In this document: piece after piece, positions 42,230 to 50,432 of the stretch
Layout: each line of letters begins with the position of its first letter
Position numbering within the stretch: the first letter of the stretch is position 1
Source of the DNA: JBHJGM01 sp964405825
GTDB lineage: Bacteria > Verrucomicrobiota > Verrucomicrobiia > Opitutales > JBHJGM01
Length of the DNA stretch: 64,000 bases
NCBI GenBank assembly: GCA_964405825.1
Contig: CAYOPI010000008.1
Span: 1-64,000, forward strand
Direction of reading: 5' to 3'
Position numbers and translations under genes: made by a program
Notes under the pieces: generated by a model
The model's input: only the letters and a program-made list of their open reading frames with translations
Told to the model about the DNA's origin: nothing
Databases searched by the model: none

Positions 42230-43405
42230 GTGAGCGCAGCGGACAAAGACACCTGGCGGCCCGAAACCCGGGCCGTGCACGAAGGCGTTTACCTGGACAG
42301 CCAGTGGAACTCGGTCACCACGCCGATCTACCCCAGCTCGACGTTTTACTTTGACGGGCTCGATACGCCGCCGAAGTACGACTACACACGCTCGGGCAAC
42401 CCCACCCGCCAGGCGCTGATCGACAACCTTGTCGCCATGGAGGGCGGCGCGGGCGGCATCGCGACCTCCAGCGGAATGAGCGCCATCGCCACCGTGCTGA
42501 TGCTGCTCTCGGCGGGCGACCACGTCATTGCCGGCCACGAGATCTACGGTGGCTCACACCGGCTCTTCTCGCAGTTGTTGCCGCGACTGGGCCTGGAGTT
42601 CTCCTTCGTCGACCTCTGCGACGCCGAGGCCCTCCGGGGCGCCTTTCGCCCGGAAACCAAACTCGTCTGGCTGGAGACGCCGACCAATCCCCTGCTCAAC
42701 ATTGTCGACATCGCCGCCGTCGTGGAGGCGGCCCGGGCCCACGAGGCGCTGACGGCCATCGACAACACTTTCCTCACCCCGCTGCTGCAACGTCCGCTCC
42801 CGTTCGGGGTTGATGTCTCCGTGCATGCGACCACGAAGTACCTCAACGGCCACAGTGACGTGGTCGGCGGGGCTGCGATCGCGCGCACGCCCGAGCTGGC
42901 CGAACGCCTCGGCTGGCTGGCCAACTGTTTGGGCACAAGCTGCTCGCCCTTTGACGCGTGGCTGGTCCTGCGCGGGGTGAAAACGCTGCCGGCCCGCCTG
43001 CAGTCCCACGAACGCAACGCCCGCGCCCTGGCCGGGTTCCTGCAAGGCCGCCCGGAGGTTACCCGCGTGCTCTACCCGGCACTGCCGGAACATCCGGGCC
43101 ATGAGCTGGCCGCGCGCCAGCAAGAAGGCTTTGGCGGGATGCTCTCCTTCGAGGTGGACCCCGGGAAGGTCGATCTGGACCGGTTCTTTCGCGCGTTGAA
43201 GCTCTTTCACCTCTCGGTCAGTCTGGGCGGTGTGGAGTCGCTGATCGAGCAGCCCTGGTCCATGAGCCACCTGGCAATGCCTGCGCAGGCCAAGCACGCC
43301 GCCGGCATCACCGAAGGGCTTGTGCGCGTGTCGGCCGGGATCGAGCACCCCGACGACCTTTGCACCGATCTCGGCACGGCGCTTGCGTCAAGTGGAACAA
43401 ATTAG
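42230..43405 (+). CDS. Cystathionine gamma-synthase/beta-lyase-type PLP enzyme
   Basis: 391 residues from GTG 42230. PLP-lysine in VHATTKYLNGHSDVVGG, substrate/PLP loops in YDYTRSGNPTRQALIDNLVAMEGG, SSGMSAIATVLMLL, and ETPTNPLLNIVDI, and the C-terminal SLGGVESLIEQPWSMSH. This is the Cys/Met-metabolism family; members with this pattern may be MetB, MetC or methionine gamma-lyase, and motifs alone do not separate them. It follows leuD by 11 bp, so it may be part of the leu operon; the link of branched-chain and sulfur amino-acid genes is positional only. Confidence 0.92.
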   Translation: MSAADKDTWRPETRAVHEGVYLDSQWNSVTTPIYPSSTFYFDGLDTPPKYDYTRSGNPTRQALIDNLVAMEGGAGGIATSSGMSAIATVLMLLSAGDHVIAGHEIYGGSHRLFSQLLPRLGLEFSFVDLCDAEALRGAFRPETKLVWLETPTNPLLNIVDIAAVVEAARAHEALTAIDNTFLTPLLQRPLPFGVDVSVHATTKYLNGHSDVVGGAAIARTPELAERLGWLANCLGTSCSPFDAWLVLRGVKTLPARLQSHERNARALAGFLQGRPEVTRVLYPALPEHPGHELAARQQEGFGGMLSFEVDPGKVDLDRFFRALKLFHLSVSLGGVESLIEQPWSMSHLAMPAQAKHAAGITEGLVRVSAGIEHPDDLCTDLGTALASSGTN

Positions 43406-43468
43406 CCCTTCACCGCTTCTGACTTTACGTCCCCGGGCGCCCCTGCGCTGATTTCCCCAGACCTGAAC

Positions 43469-44128
43469 ATGGAAGCCTTCGAGTTAGCCCGTATTGTCAT
43501 CTACTCGCTCCTGGCCGTTTGCTCGCTGCTGACGGTCTTCGTCGTGGTCGAGCGCCTGATTACCCTGCGCCAGCAAAACGTCATTCCAAAGGAACTGGTG
43601 CAGCGCTTCGTGGACGGCCACCTCGAGGACACCCGCGAGGACCTCAACACCGTCGGCGGGCGCATCGTGGCCTTTTACCGGCGCAACAACCCCGACCCCG
43701 AAGCGCTCAAGGCCTTCGCCGGGCTCGAAGTCACGCGGCTGGAACGCGGGCTGTTCATCCTCGAGATTGTGGTCGCTGGCGCGCCCCTGCTGGGACTGTT
43801 GGGCACGATCGTCGGCCTGACCGAGGTTTTCGGTTCGATTTCGGCGCAAACCGGGCTGCCGGACACCGGACGCTTCCTCAACGGGCTCAAGGGCGCGCTG
43901 TTCACCACGATGGCGGGGCTGGCCGTCGCCATGCCCGCGCTGGTGGGCAACAACTTTCTGGGGCGGCGCATCGAGCTGCTTTCGGCGCAGATCGAGGTGG
44001 GCGTCCAGCGCCTGATGGACCTCTGTCCGCAGACCGGCCGGCTCCTGCCCCATGCCACCCCGCCGGTCGCGCCCCCGACCCCGCCGACCGACGAGTCCGA
44101 GGCGTCCCCGGCCCCCGCCCAGATCTAG
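43469..44128 (+). CDS. exbB: MotA/TolQ/ExbB-type proton channel protein
   Basis: 219 residues, three helices: IVIYSLLAVCSLLTVFVVVERLI, IVVAGAPLLGLLGTIVGLTEVFGSI and GALFTTMAGLAVAMPALVGNNFLG. The GLLGTIVGLTxxF motif and the TTMAGLAVAMPALVGNN helix are the channel signature. With the ExbD-type protein in the next gene it forms a proton-driven energiser of an outer-membrane or surface process. No TonB or TolA gene is in the window; TolQ is an alternative. The C-terminal tail is Pro-rich. Confidence 0.9.
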   Translation: MEAFELARIVIYSLLAVCSLLTVFVVVERLITLRQQNVIPKELVQRFVDGHLEDTREDLNTVGGRIVAFYRRNNPDPEALKAFAGLEVTRLERGLFILEIVVAGAPLLGLLGTIVGLTEVFGSISAQTGLPDTGRFLNGLKGALFTTMAGLAVAMPALVGNNFLGRRIELLSAQIEVGVQRLMDLCPQTGRLLPHATPPVAPPTPPTDESEASPAPAQI

Positions 44129-44152
44129 CCAGTCCTCCCCGATCGCCTCGCC

Positions 44153-44560
44153 ATGTTGATGGGTCCGCGCAAACGCCGCCGCAACGAGATCAACATCGTC
44201 CCGCTGGTCGACGTGCTCGTTGTGCTGATCTTTTTCTTCCTCATCATGATGGAGTTTCGCACGCAGACCGTGCTTGCGATCACCCCGCCGGAGGTGGAAA
44301 GCGCCGGCGAGAGCGAGCAGACCGAGCAGCTGGTGGTGGGCGTGGATGCCGACGGCAACTTTTACTTCAACGGCGAGGAGGTCACCCGTGCCGACATGGC
44401 CGACCTGCTCAAGACCGCCAGCCAGCTTCGGCCCGACGAGCCCGTGCTGGTGCAGGCCGATGAGGAAGCCGCCTGGAAAGACGTGGCCTACATCATGGAC
44501 GAGTGTCGCAAGTGCGGCCTGGACAACATCAACGTGCAGACGCGCGGTGGCGGCGAGTAA
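44153..44560 (+). CDS. exbD: ExbD/TolR-type protein
   Basis: 135 residues. The N-terminal RKRRRNEINIVPLVDVLVVLIFFFLIMM holds the membrane helix and the conserved Asp (VD, D near residue 20) that carries protons. The periplasmic domain (GVDADGNFYFNGEEVTRADMADLLKTASQLRPDEPVLVQADEEAAWKDVAYIMDECRKCGLDNINVQTR) has the ExbD/TolR fold with VLVQADEEAAWKDVAYIMDECRKCG. 24 bp after exbB; the pair is cotranscribed. Confidence 0.92.
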   Translation: MLMGPRKRRRNEINIVPLVDVLVVLIFFFLIMMEFRTQTVLAITPPEVESAGESEQTEQLVVGVDADGNFYFNGEEVTRADMADLLKTASQLRPDEPVLVQADEEAAWKDVAYIMDECRKCGLDNINVQTRGGGE

Positions 44561-44565
44561 AGAGC

Positions 44566-45750
44566 CTACGCCTCCGGCAGCTTCAGGTCCACTTCGACGT
44601 CGGCGCCGTAGTCCACGCCGTCCCAGTTGAAGCCGAACAGCTTCAGAAAGTCGTCCTGATAGCCGGCAAAGTCGGTCAGCGCCTCAAGGTTGTCCGTCTG
44701 GACCTTGGGCCAGATCTCCTTGATGGCCTGCTGCACCTCGGGCTGCATCTCGTAGTCGTCCACGCGCAGGCGCCCGTCCTCATCGAGGGGCGGCTGGTCC
44801 AGGGTCAGGCGCTCGCGGAAGAGCCGGTCGATCTGCTCGATGCAGCCCTCCTCCTGCCCGCGCTCCTTGAGGACCTTCTTGAGGATGCTCAGGTACAGCG
44901 GCACCACCGGGATCGCGCTGCTGGCCTGGGTGACGACGGCCTTGTTGACCGAGACGTAGGCCTTCCCGCCGAGGCCCGCGAGCTTGCCGTCGATCGCGAC
45001 GCGGGTTTCGTCCAAATGCTTCTTGGCCTGGCCGATGGTGCCGTCCCAGTAAATGGGGTAGGTCAGCTCGGGCCCGATGTAGGAATAGGCGATCGTGCGC
45101 GCGCCTTCGGCCAGGAGATCGGCTTCCGAAAGCGCGTCCATCCACAGCGCCCAGTCCTCGCCGCCCATCACCTTGACCGTGCCGGAGATCTCCGCCTCGC
45201 TGGCAGGATCGAGGCTCACGTCCTCGACGCGCTTCTTGTCGGTGTCGAGGCTCTTGCTGGTGAAGCCCTGGTCAATGGGCTTGAGCGTGGCGCGAAAATT
45301 CTCGCCCGTCTCGGGGTCGGTGCGGCGCGGGGCTGCCAGACTGTAGATCACCAGATCAACCTTGCCGGGCATCTGCCGGACAGCGTCCAGCGTCTGTGCC
45401 TTCACCTCGTTGGCAAAGGCGTCGCCGTTGAGGCTGCGCGCAAACAGACCGGCCCTGGCGGCTTCCTGCTCGAAGGCGACGGCGTTGTACCAGCCTGCCG
45501 AGGCCGGACGCCCCTTGTCCGAGGGCCGCTCAAAGAAAACGCCCGTGGTCGCCGCACCCGCTCCAAAGGCCGCCGTGATCCGCGAGGAGAGCCCGTAGCC
45601 GGTGGAACTGCCGATCACCAGCACGTTCTTCGCCCCGGCAAAGGTGCCCTGCTTCTGTACGGTGGCGATTTCGCTGGCCACGTGGGCGGCGCAGCCAACG
45701 GGATGGGCGGTGATGCAGATGAATCCGCGAATACGGGGCTGTACGATCAT
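44566..45750 (-). CDS. fabV: trans-2-enoyl-ACP/CoA reductase (NADH), FabV type
   Basis: 394 residues from ATG 45750, close to the typical 397-402. NAD binding: VLVIGSSTGYGLSSRITAAFGAGA. The catalytic signature Y-x8-K is in PIYWDGTIGQAKKHL. Further FabV-specific parts: the start MIVQPRIRGFICITAHPVGC, SLAAPRRTDP, and DYEMQPEVQQAI. It performs the last step of fatty-acid elongation and is the triclosan-insensitive isozyme; no fabI gene is visible here. Convergent with exbD. Confidence 0.95.
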   Translation of the reverse strand: MIVQPRIRGFICITAHPVGCAAHVASEIATVQKQGTFAGAKNVLVIGSSTGYGLSSRITAAFGAGAATTGVFFERPSDKGRPASAGWYNAVAFEQEAARAGLFARSLNGDAFANEVKAQTLDAVRQMPGKVDLVIYSLAAPRRTDPETGENFRATLKPIDQGFTSKSLDTDKKRVEDVSLDPASEAEISGTVKVMGGEDWALWMDALSEADLLAEGARTIAYSYIGPELTYPIYWDGTIGQAKKHLDETRVAIDGKLAGLGGKAYVSVNKAVVTQASSAIPVVPLYLSILKKVLKERGQEEGCIEQIDRLFRERLTLDQPPLDEDGRLRVDDYEMQPEVQQAIKEIWPKVQTDNLEALTDFAGYQDDFLKLFGFNWDGVDYGADVEVDLKLPEA

Positions 45751-45834
45751 CGATAGTCTGGAAACGTGCACCTTCCCGGCTCTGCCCAGCCCTGACAACG
45801 GAAAAGTGCGCTCCCGTCGCCGTTGCCGTCTCGC

Positions 45835-46776
45835 TCAATCCGTCCGGTCCCGCCGTCGCCGGGCCATGCGTACGGGTGTCTTCAGCCGGTAGATCACCTT
45901 CCTTGTCAGGGGCACGCGCGCGTCCAGGCGGAAGTAGCGATCGTCGTCGAGGCAATCCGACTCAATGCTGCTAAAATCGTAACCCTCAGGCAACTGGCCC
46001 CACCGCTTCGGCGCGTCCTTCGGGCGTACCTTTGTGTGCGTGGAATTCTCCTGAAAGCCGATGTTGCGCACCAGATTCACCGGAGCCATCAGGTGCAACG
46101 TGTCCGCCAGCAGGCAGCTTCGCCCAAAACGAAACGCCCAGGAGTCGACGTGGTGCTGCCGGATGGCCTCGCTGACTACAGTCCAGTAGCGCCGTTCGCG
46201 TTCAGAGCGGTAGAGCCCGGAGGGTTCGGGCTGCTCGAAGATGTCGTCGCGGTAGAGGTTCCACGTCCTGCGCCAGCTGGCCCAGCCCCAAGAGCGGAAG
46301 ACCCGCGTCAGGCTGGTGGAAAGGGGCTTTGCCGTGGGGAAGCAGAGTGGCCGCGTGCCCAGAATCGTCGCGATGCGCGGGTCCTCGCGGTAGCGTTTGA
46401 GGCAGGCGTCACACATCCGAAAAAAGTCCGGGGAGGGCAGGCAGTCGTCTTCGAGGACGATGCCGCTTTCCTCCTGCTCAAAGAACCAGCTCAGCCCTTC
46501 CGAAACGGCCCGGCGGCAGCCCAGATTTTCCGTGCGCAGGAGCGTCTTCAGCTCGCAGTCCCAGTCAACGCCATCGGTCACCACCTTCTGGGCCTGGGCC
46601 ACGGCCGCCTGCTCGTGCGCGCCTTTCTCAGGGCGGGGACCGTCACATGAAAAGTACAGCCGGGCGGGCCGAACCCGGCGGACCGCCTCCAGCACTCGCT
46701 CAAGCATGTCCGCCCGATTGAAGCCGATCAGCAGGATCGGTGATCGCGTTCCCGGGCTTCGAGCTGATGTGGTCAC
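45835..46776 (-). CDS. GT-A-fold glycosyltransferase (GT2-like)
   Basis: 313 residues. RSPILLIGFNRADMLERVLEAVRRVRPARLYFSCDGPRPE is the GT-A start, and IVLEDDCLPSPDFFRMCDACL the DxD-containing motif. SWGWASWRRTWNLYRDD is a distinctive tail of a family found in surface-glycan loci (HpnI/hemolysin-accessory-like nucleotide-sugar transferases). A basic C-terminus (RMARRRRDR) may contact membrane. Same strand as fabV, 84 bp upstream, probably independent. It may belong with the polysaccharide cluster beginning at 49553, though a transporter region separates them. Confidence 0.82.
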   Translation of the reverse strand: MTTSARSPGTRSPILLIGFNRADMLERVLEAVRRVRPARLYFSCDGPRPEKGAHEQAAVAQAQKVVTDGVDWDCELKTLLRTENLGCRRAVSEGLSWFFEQEESGIVLEDDCLPSPDFFRMCDACLKRYREDPRIATILGTRPLCFPTAKPLSTSLTRVFRSWGWASWRRTWNLYRDDIFEQPEPSGLYRSERERRYWTVVSEAIRQHHVDSWAFRFGRSCLLADTLHLMAPVNLVRNIGFQENSTHTKVRPKDAPKRWGQLPEGYDFSSIESDCLDDDRYFRLDARVPLTRKVIYRLKTPVRMARRRRDRTD

Positions 46777-46982
46777 GTCAAAGGTCGAAGCCAGACGGAG
46801 GGTTCGGGCGCCTGGGCAGCCTCGACAGGGCTATCCTGCGCTTGGGATGCGTGAGAATGCAAACAAAGCCGGCCACGACTTCGAGGGGCCCAGATTGAGG
46901 GTTCCCAAGGCCCGAATCTCCCTGACCGGCTCCGCCCACTTCGACCTTGCTTCGCCCCGCCGGGGGGCCTCTGCTAACGCGA

Positions 46983-47636
46983 ATGCGTTGGGGTGCCCTC
47001 TTTGACTGGGACGGGGTCGTCATTGATTCCTCCCGTCAGCATGAACTCAGTTGGGAGCAACTTGCCCGCGAGGAGGACCTTGCGCTGCCCGCCGACCATT
47101 TCCACCGGGGCTTTGGCCGCAAGAACACCTGGATTATCCCCAACATCCTGGGCTGGGCGGACGAACCCTCCGAAATCGCCCGCCTGGGCGAGCGCAAGGA
47201 GTGGCTCTACCGCGAAATTCTGAAGGCCGAGGGCATCGAGCCGCTTCCGGGCGTCAAGCCCCTGCTGGAAAGCCTGCGCGAGGCCGCGGTCCCGCGGGCG
47301 GTCGGCTCCTCCACGCCGCGCGTCAACATCGAGACCATTCTCGGCCTGCTCGGCCTGGAGGGCATCTTCGACGTGATTGTGGCCGCTGAAGATGTCCGCC
47401 AGGGCAAGCCCGATCCCGAGGTCTTCCTCAAGGGCGCCGCCGCCATCAAGTGCGAACCGGCCCGCTGCATCGTTTTTGAGGACATGCCGGTGGGCCTTCA
47501 GGCGGCCCGGGCCGGCGGCATGAAAGCCGTCGCCGTCACCACCAGCAAGCCCCGCGACGAACTCACCGCCGCCGACCGCATCGTCGACTCCTTCGAGGAA
47601 CTCACTTTGCCTGACCTGCAGTCCCTCGTCTTTTGA
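46983..47636 (+). CDS. HAD hydrolase, beta-phosphoglucomutase/phosphatase type
   Basis: 217 residues from ATG 46983; an upstream ATG at 46947 is less likely because motif I begins only a few residues after the chosen start. Motif I is FDWDGVVIDS (Asp nucleophile, acid/base Asp), motif II GSSTPRVN, motif III Lys in QGKPDPEVF, motif IV VFEDMPVGLQAA. The cap has GFGRKNTWIIPNILG, as in subfamily IA with beta-PGM. Acts on a sugar phosphate or other small phosphate ester. 22 bp ahead of the symporter gene. Confidence 0.88.
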   Translation: MRWGALFDWDGVVIDSSRQHELSWEQLAREEDLALPADHFHRGFGRKNTWIIPNILGWADEPSEIARLGERKEWLYREILKAEGIEPLPGVKPLLESLREAAVPRAVGSSTPRVNIETILGLLGLEGIFDVIVAAEDVRQGKPDPEVFLKGAAAIKCEPARCIVFEDMPVGLQAARAGGMKAVAVTTSKPRDELTAADRIVDSFEELTLPDLQSLVF

Positions 47637-47658
47637 ACCGCATCACCCCCTCCCGCCG

Positions 47659-49005
47659 ATGAACCCCCTGAAATGGAAACTGCACTGGCAGATCTTCGCC
47701 GCCCTGGCGCTGTCGATCCTGACCATGTTGATCCTGCGCTCGGGGGGCCTCCAGGAGAGCGCCTTCGCCCGGGACCTGATCGGGGTGTGCAAGTTCGGCG
47801 GGGAGTTGTTCCTGCGCGCGCTGAAGATGATCGTCGTCCCGCTGATCGTCAGTGCGATCATCTCGGCGGTCATCGGGCTGGGCTCGGAAAAGAATTTCGG
47901 TCGGCTCAGCGTGAAGGTGTTTTCCTACTACTTTTCCTCGGGCTTTCTCGCGGTGGCCACGGGCCTGCTGATGGTCAACCTGATTCAGCCCGGCTCGGTC
48001 GAAGTCGAGACCGCCGAAAAGATGCTCGCGCAGCAGGGCGACGCCGACGCGCTGCTCGAACGGGCCGAAGGCCGCTCCACGGGCGACTTTGTCGACGTGC
48101 TCCTGCGCATGATACCGACCAACGTGGTCGAGGCGGCCACCAGCAACGGCAGCCTGCTGGGCGTCATCGTGTTTTCCCTGCTCTTCGGCTACTTTGTGAC
48201 GCGGGTTTCCGGCGCGCACCACGACAGCCAGAAGGCGTTCTGGGACGGAGCCTACGCGGTGATGGTCAAGTTTGCGGAGTTTGTCATCCGCTTTGCGCCG
48301 CTCGGCGTTTACGGGCTGGTGACGCCCAAGCTGATCGAGACGGGCTGGGAACTGTTCATTCCGCTGGCCAAGTTCACTGCGACGGTGGGTCTGGCGCTGG
48401 GATTCCACCTCCTGGTCACTCTCTCGATCGTGCTGTTTGTCTTCGGGAGAACCAACCCACTGGCGCACCTGCGCGGGATGGGCGCGGCCTTGCTGACGGC
48501 CTTCTCGACCGCCTCCTCCGTCTCCACCCTGCCGGTAACGCTCAAGTGCGTGCGCGACAACGCGAAGGTTTCGCGGCGCGTCTCCAGCTTCACGCTGCCT
48601 CTGGGTGCGACGGTCAACATGGACGGCACGGCGCTCTACGAATGCGTGGTCGTGATTTTCATCGCGCAGTTCCAGGGCGTGCTGGATCCCTCGCTGTCTT
48701 TTGGGGTGACCGAGCAGCTGACCGTCGTCCTGCTGGCCCTGCTGACGTCCATCGGGGTGGCGGGCATCCCGGCGGCCAGCCTGGTGGCGATCATCGTGAT
48801 CATGGAAGCCCTGGGGCTCAACGTGGAGTTCATCGCTATCGTCTGGGTCGTCGATCGCATCCTGGACATGTGCCGCACGGCCGTGAACATCTACTCCGAC
48901 AGCGTCGGGGCGGTCGTCATTGCGCGGACGGAGGGGGAGACGCCTTACGCCGCCGAAACGCCTGCGGAACCTGCCCCGGAGGTCCCTGCCAGAGCCGCGG
49001 ATTAG
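47659..49005 (+). CDS. Dicarboxylate/amino-acid:cation symporter (DAACS family)
   Basis: 448 residues with about eight helices plus re-entrant loops. LKMIVVPLIVSAIISAVIGLGS, GLLMVNLIQPGSVEVE, TAFSTASSVSTLPVTLKCV (the Ser-rich re-entrant loop, variant of SSSAT), LPLGATVNMDGTALYECVVVIFIAQ (N-M-D-G-T motif) and IPAASLVAIIVIMEALGL are the marks of GltP/DctA/EAAT relatives. It imports C4-dicarboxylates, glutamate or neutral amino acids with Na+ or H+. Specificity unknown. Confidence 0.93.
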   Translation: MNPLKWKLHWQIFAALALSILTMLILRSGGLQESAFARDLIGVCKFGGELFLRALKMIVVPLIVSAIISAVIGLGSEKNFGRLSVKVFSYYFSSGFLAVATGLLMVNLIQPGSVEVETAEKMLAQQGDADALLERAEGRSTGDFVDVLLRMIPTNVVEAATSNGSLLGVIVFSLLFGYFVTRVSGAHHDSQKAFWDGAYAVMVKFAEFVIRFAPLGVYGLVTPKLIETGWELFIPLAKFTATVGLALGFHLLVTLSIVLFVFGRTNPLAHLRGMGAALLTAFSTASSVSTLPVTLKCVRDNAKVSRRVSSFTLPLGATVNMDGTALYECVVVIFIAQFQGVLDPSLSFGVTEQLTVVLLALLTSIGVAGIPAASLVAIIVIMEALGLNVEFIAIVWVVDRILDMCRTAVNIYSDSVGAVVIARTEGETPYAAETPAEPAPEVPARAAD

Positions 49006-49069
49006 GGTTTGCCACCCCGATGGGCGAGCTGTTGCATAGTGATAGATTCCGGGTCGCTTTCCCGAGCTG

Positions 49070-49429
49070 ATGAAATCCCCCTTCTTGCGTCTGTGCCTTC
49101 TTCCCCTGGGCCTTGCCGCCGCGCTGCTGGCGGGCGGCTGCTCCATGGGGTTCCCGCTGGTGCCGCCCATGCACCCGCTGATGCTGATTGAGAGAACGCC
49201 GGCGCTGGAGTCCCCCGCCTTGCCCGAGGCACCTCGCGCGGTTGCACTGACCGACGCAAATCCGGTCACTCAGCCGAAGCAGATTGGGTCCATCGAGGCG
49301 GATCCCATCCTCCAGCAACTGATGGCTTCGCCCGTTGCCGAAGCCCTGCCCGAGAACGAGACCCCGGCGGATCCGTCCGGGCCCGCCGCCTTCCAGGCGG
49401 TTTCCCTGCGCTTTGACTGGGGCCGCTAA
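49070..49429 (+). CDS. Small lipoprotein of unknown function
   Basis: 119 residues. A signal peptide ends in LAGGC (Cys 24), a usable lipobox. The mature 95 residues are Pro/Ala/Glu-rich, without predicted domain (PLVPPMHPLMLIERTPALESPALPEAP), and end with FQAVSLRFDWGR, a beta-strand-like, aromatic C-terminus typical of outer-membrane association. No family recognised. Confidence 0.55.
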   Translation: MKSPFLRLCLLPLGLAAALLAGGCSMGFPLVPPMHPLMLIERTPALESPALPEAPRAVALTDANPVTQPKQIGSIEADPILQQLMASPVAEALPENETPADPSGPAAFQAVSLRFDWGR

Positions 49430-49552
49430 GGCCCGGCTGCGGTCGCTGCAAATCCGGGCTGGTACGCGCCGGAGCCCCCGGCTAGCGTCGCCCACGTTTT
49501 TTCCGGAATCCTTCCGGGATCCGCCTGTCGATAGCTCCGAGCCACTTCTGTC

Positions 49553-50410
49553 ATGTCATTGCTGGACCAGCTCACCGCGGTCATTCCGTGCAAGAACGAG
49601 GAGAAGAACATCGACACCTGCCTGGGGCGGCTGGAGGGGTTCTGCCGTTGCGTCGTGGCCGATTCCGGCAGCACCGACAACACTCTGGCCATCGCCGAGC
49701 GCCACGGCGCCACCATCCTGCAGTTCGAGTGGAATGGCCAGTTCCCCAAAAAGCGTAACTGGGTGCTGCGCACACACGACTTCCAGACCCCCTGGGTGAT
49801 CTTCCTGGACGCGGACGAGTTCGTTACGCCCGAGTTCCGCGCTGAACTAAAGGCAACCCTCCCGGACACTCCCCACAACGGATTCTGGCTTTCCTACAAC
49901 AACTACTTCATGGGCCGACTGCAGCGCTACGGGGTGCCGATGCGCAAGCTGGCCCTGCTGCGTGTGGGCAAGGGCGAGTACGAGTTCATCCCCGACAACC
50001 GCTGGACCCAGTGCGACATGGAGGTGCACGAGCACGTCATCGTGGAGGGTACGGTCGGCGAGATCCGCTCACACATCATTCACCATGACCAGAAGGATCT
50101 CGAGGCCCTCATCGCGCGGCACAACAGCTACTCCACCTGGGAGGCTCACCGTTACCAGCACCTGGTCGAGCACCGGGACGAGAAATGGGCCGAGCTGACC
50201 TTCCGCCAGCGCACCAAGTACCGCCTGCTCAATAGTTTGTGGTTTGGTCCGTTCTACTTCGTGGTGAACTACGTGCTCAAGCGCGGCTTCCTCGACGGCT
50301 GGACGGGCTTCAAGTTCAGCCTCTTCAAGGCCTACTACTTCTTCCAGATCTACATCAAGATTCAGGAGCTGCGCCGCCAGCCCAAGGCCATCGAGAGCGA
50401 CGCCTCGTAA
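49553..50410 (+). CDS. Family 2 glycosyltransferase (WaaE/LPS core type)
   Basis: 285 residues. LTAVIPCKNEEKNIDTCLGRL (nucleotide-binding start), VVADSGSTDNT (DxS), WVIFLDADEFVTPEF (DxD metal motif, conserved downstream E) and FHHxDQKDLEALIARHNSYS-like HHDQKDLEALIARHNSYS are typical of the WaaE beta-glucosyltransferases for lipopolysaccharide core. A C-terminal amphipathic part (FYFVVNYVLKRGFLDGW) fits membrane contact. First gene of the polysaccharide cluster. Confidence 0.88.
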   Translation: MSLLDQLTAVIPCKNEEKNIDTCLGRLEGFCRCVVADSGSTDNTLAIAERHGATILQFEWNGQFPKKRNWVLRTHDFQTPWVIFLDADEFVTPEFRAELKATLPDTPHNGFWLSYNNYFMGRLQRYGVPMRKLALLRVGKGEYEFIPDNRWTQCDMEVHEHVIVEGTVGEIRSHIIHHDQKDLEALIARHNSYSTWEAHRYQHLVEHRDEKWAELTFRQRTKYRLLNSLWFGPFYFVVNYVLKRGFLDGWTGFKFSLFKAYYFFQIYIKIQELRRQPKAIESDAS

Positions 50411-50432
50411 AGGGCCGCTTCGTCCGACAATC

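Noticed and set aside
46778..47023. Small minus-strand frame in the gap before the HAD gene
   Set aside because: No ribosome site, no homology-like pattern, and it overlaps the start of the HAD gene. I see nothing else in this 206-bp gap.
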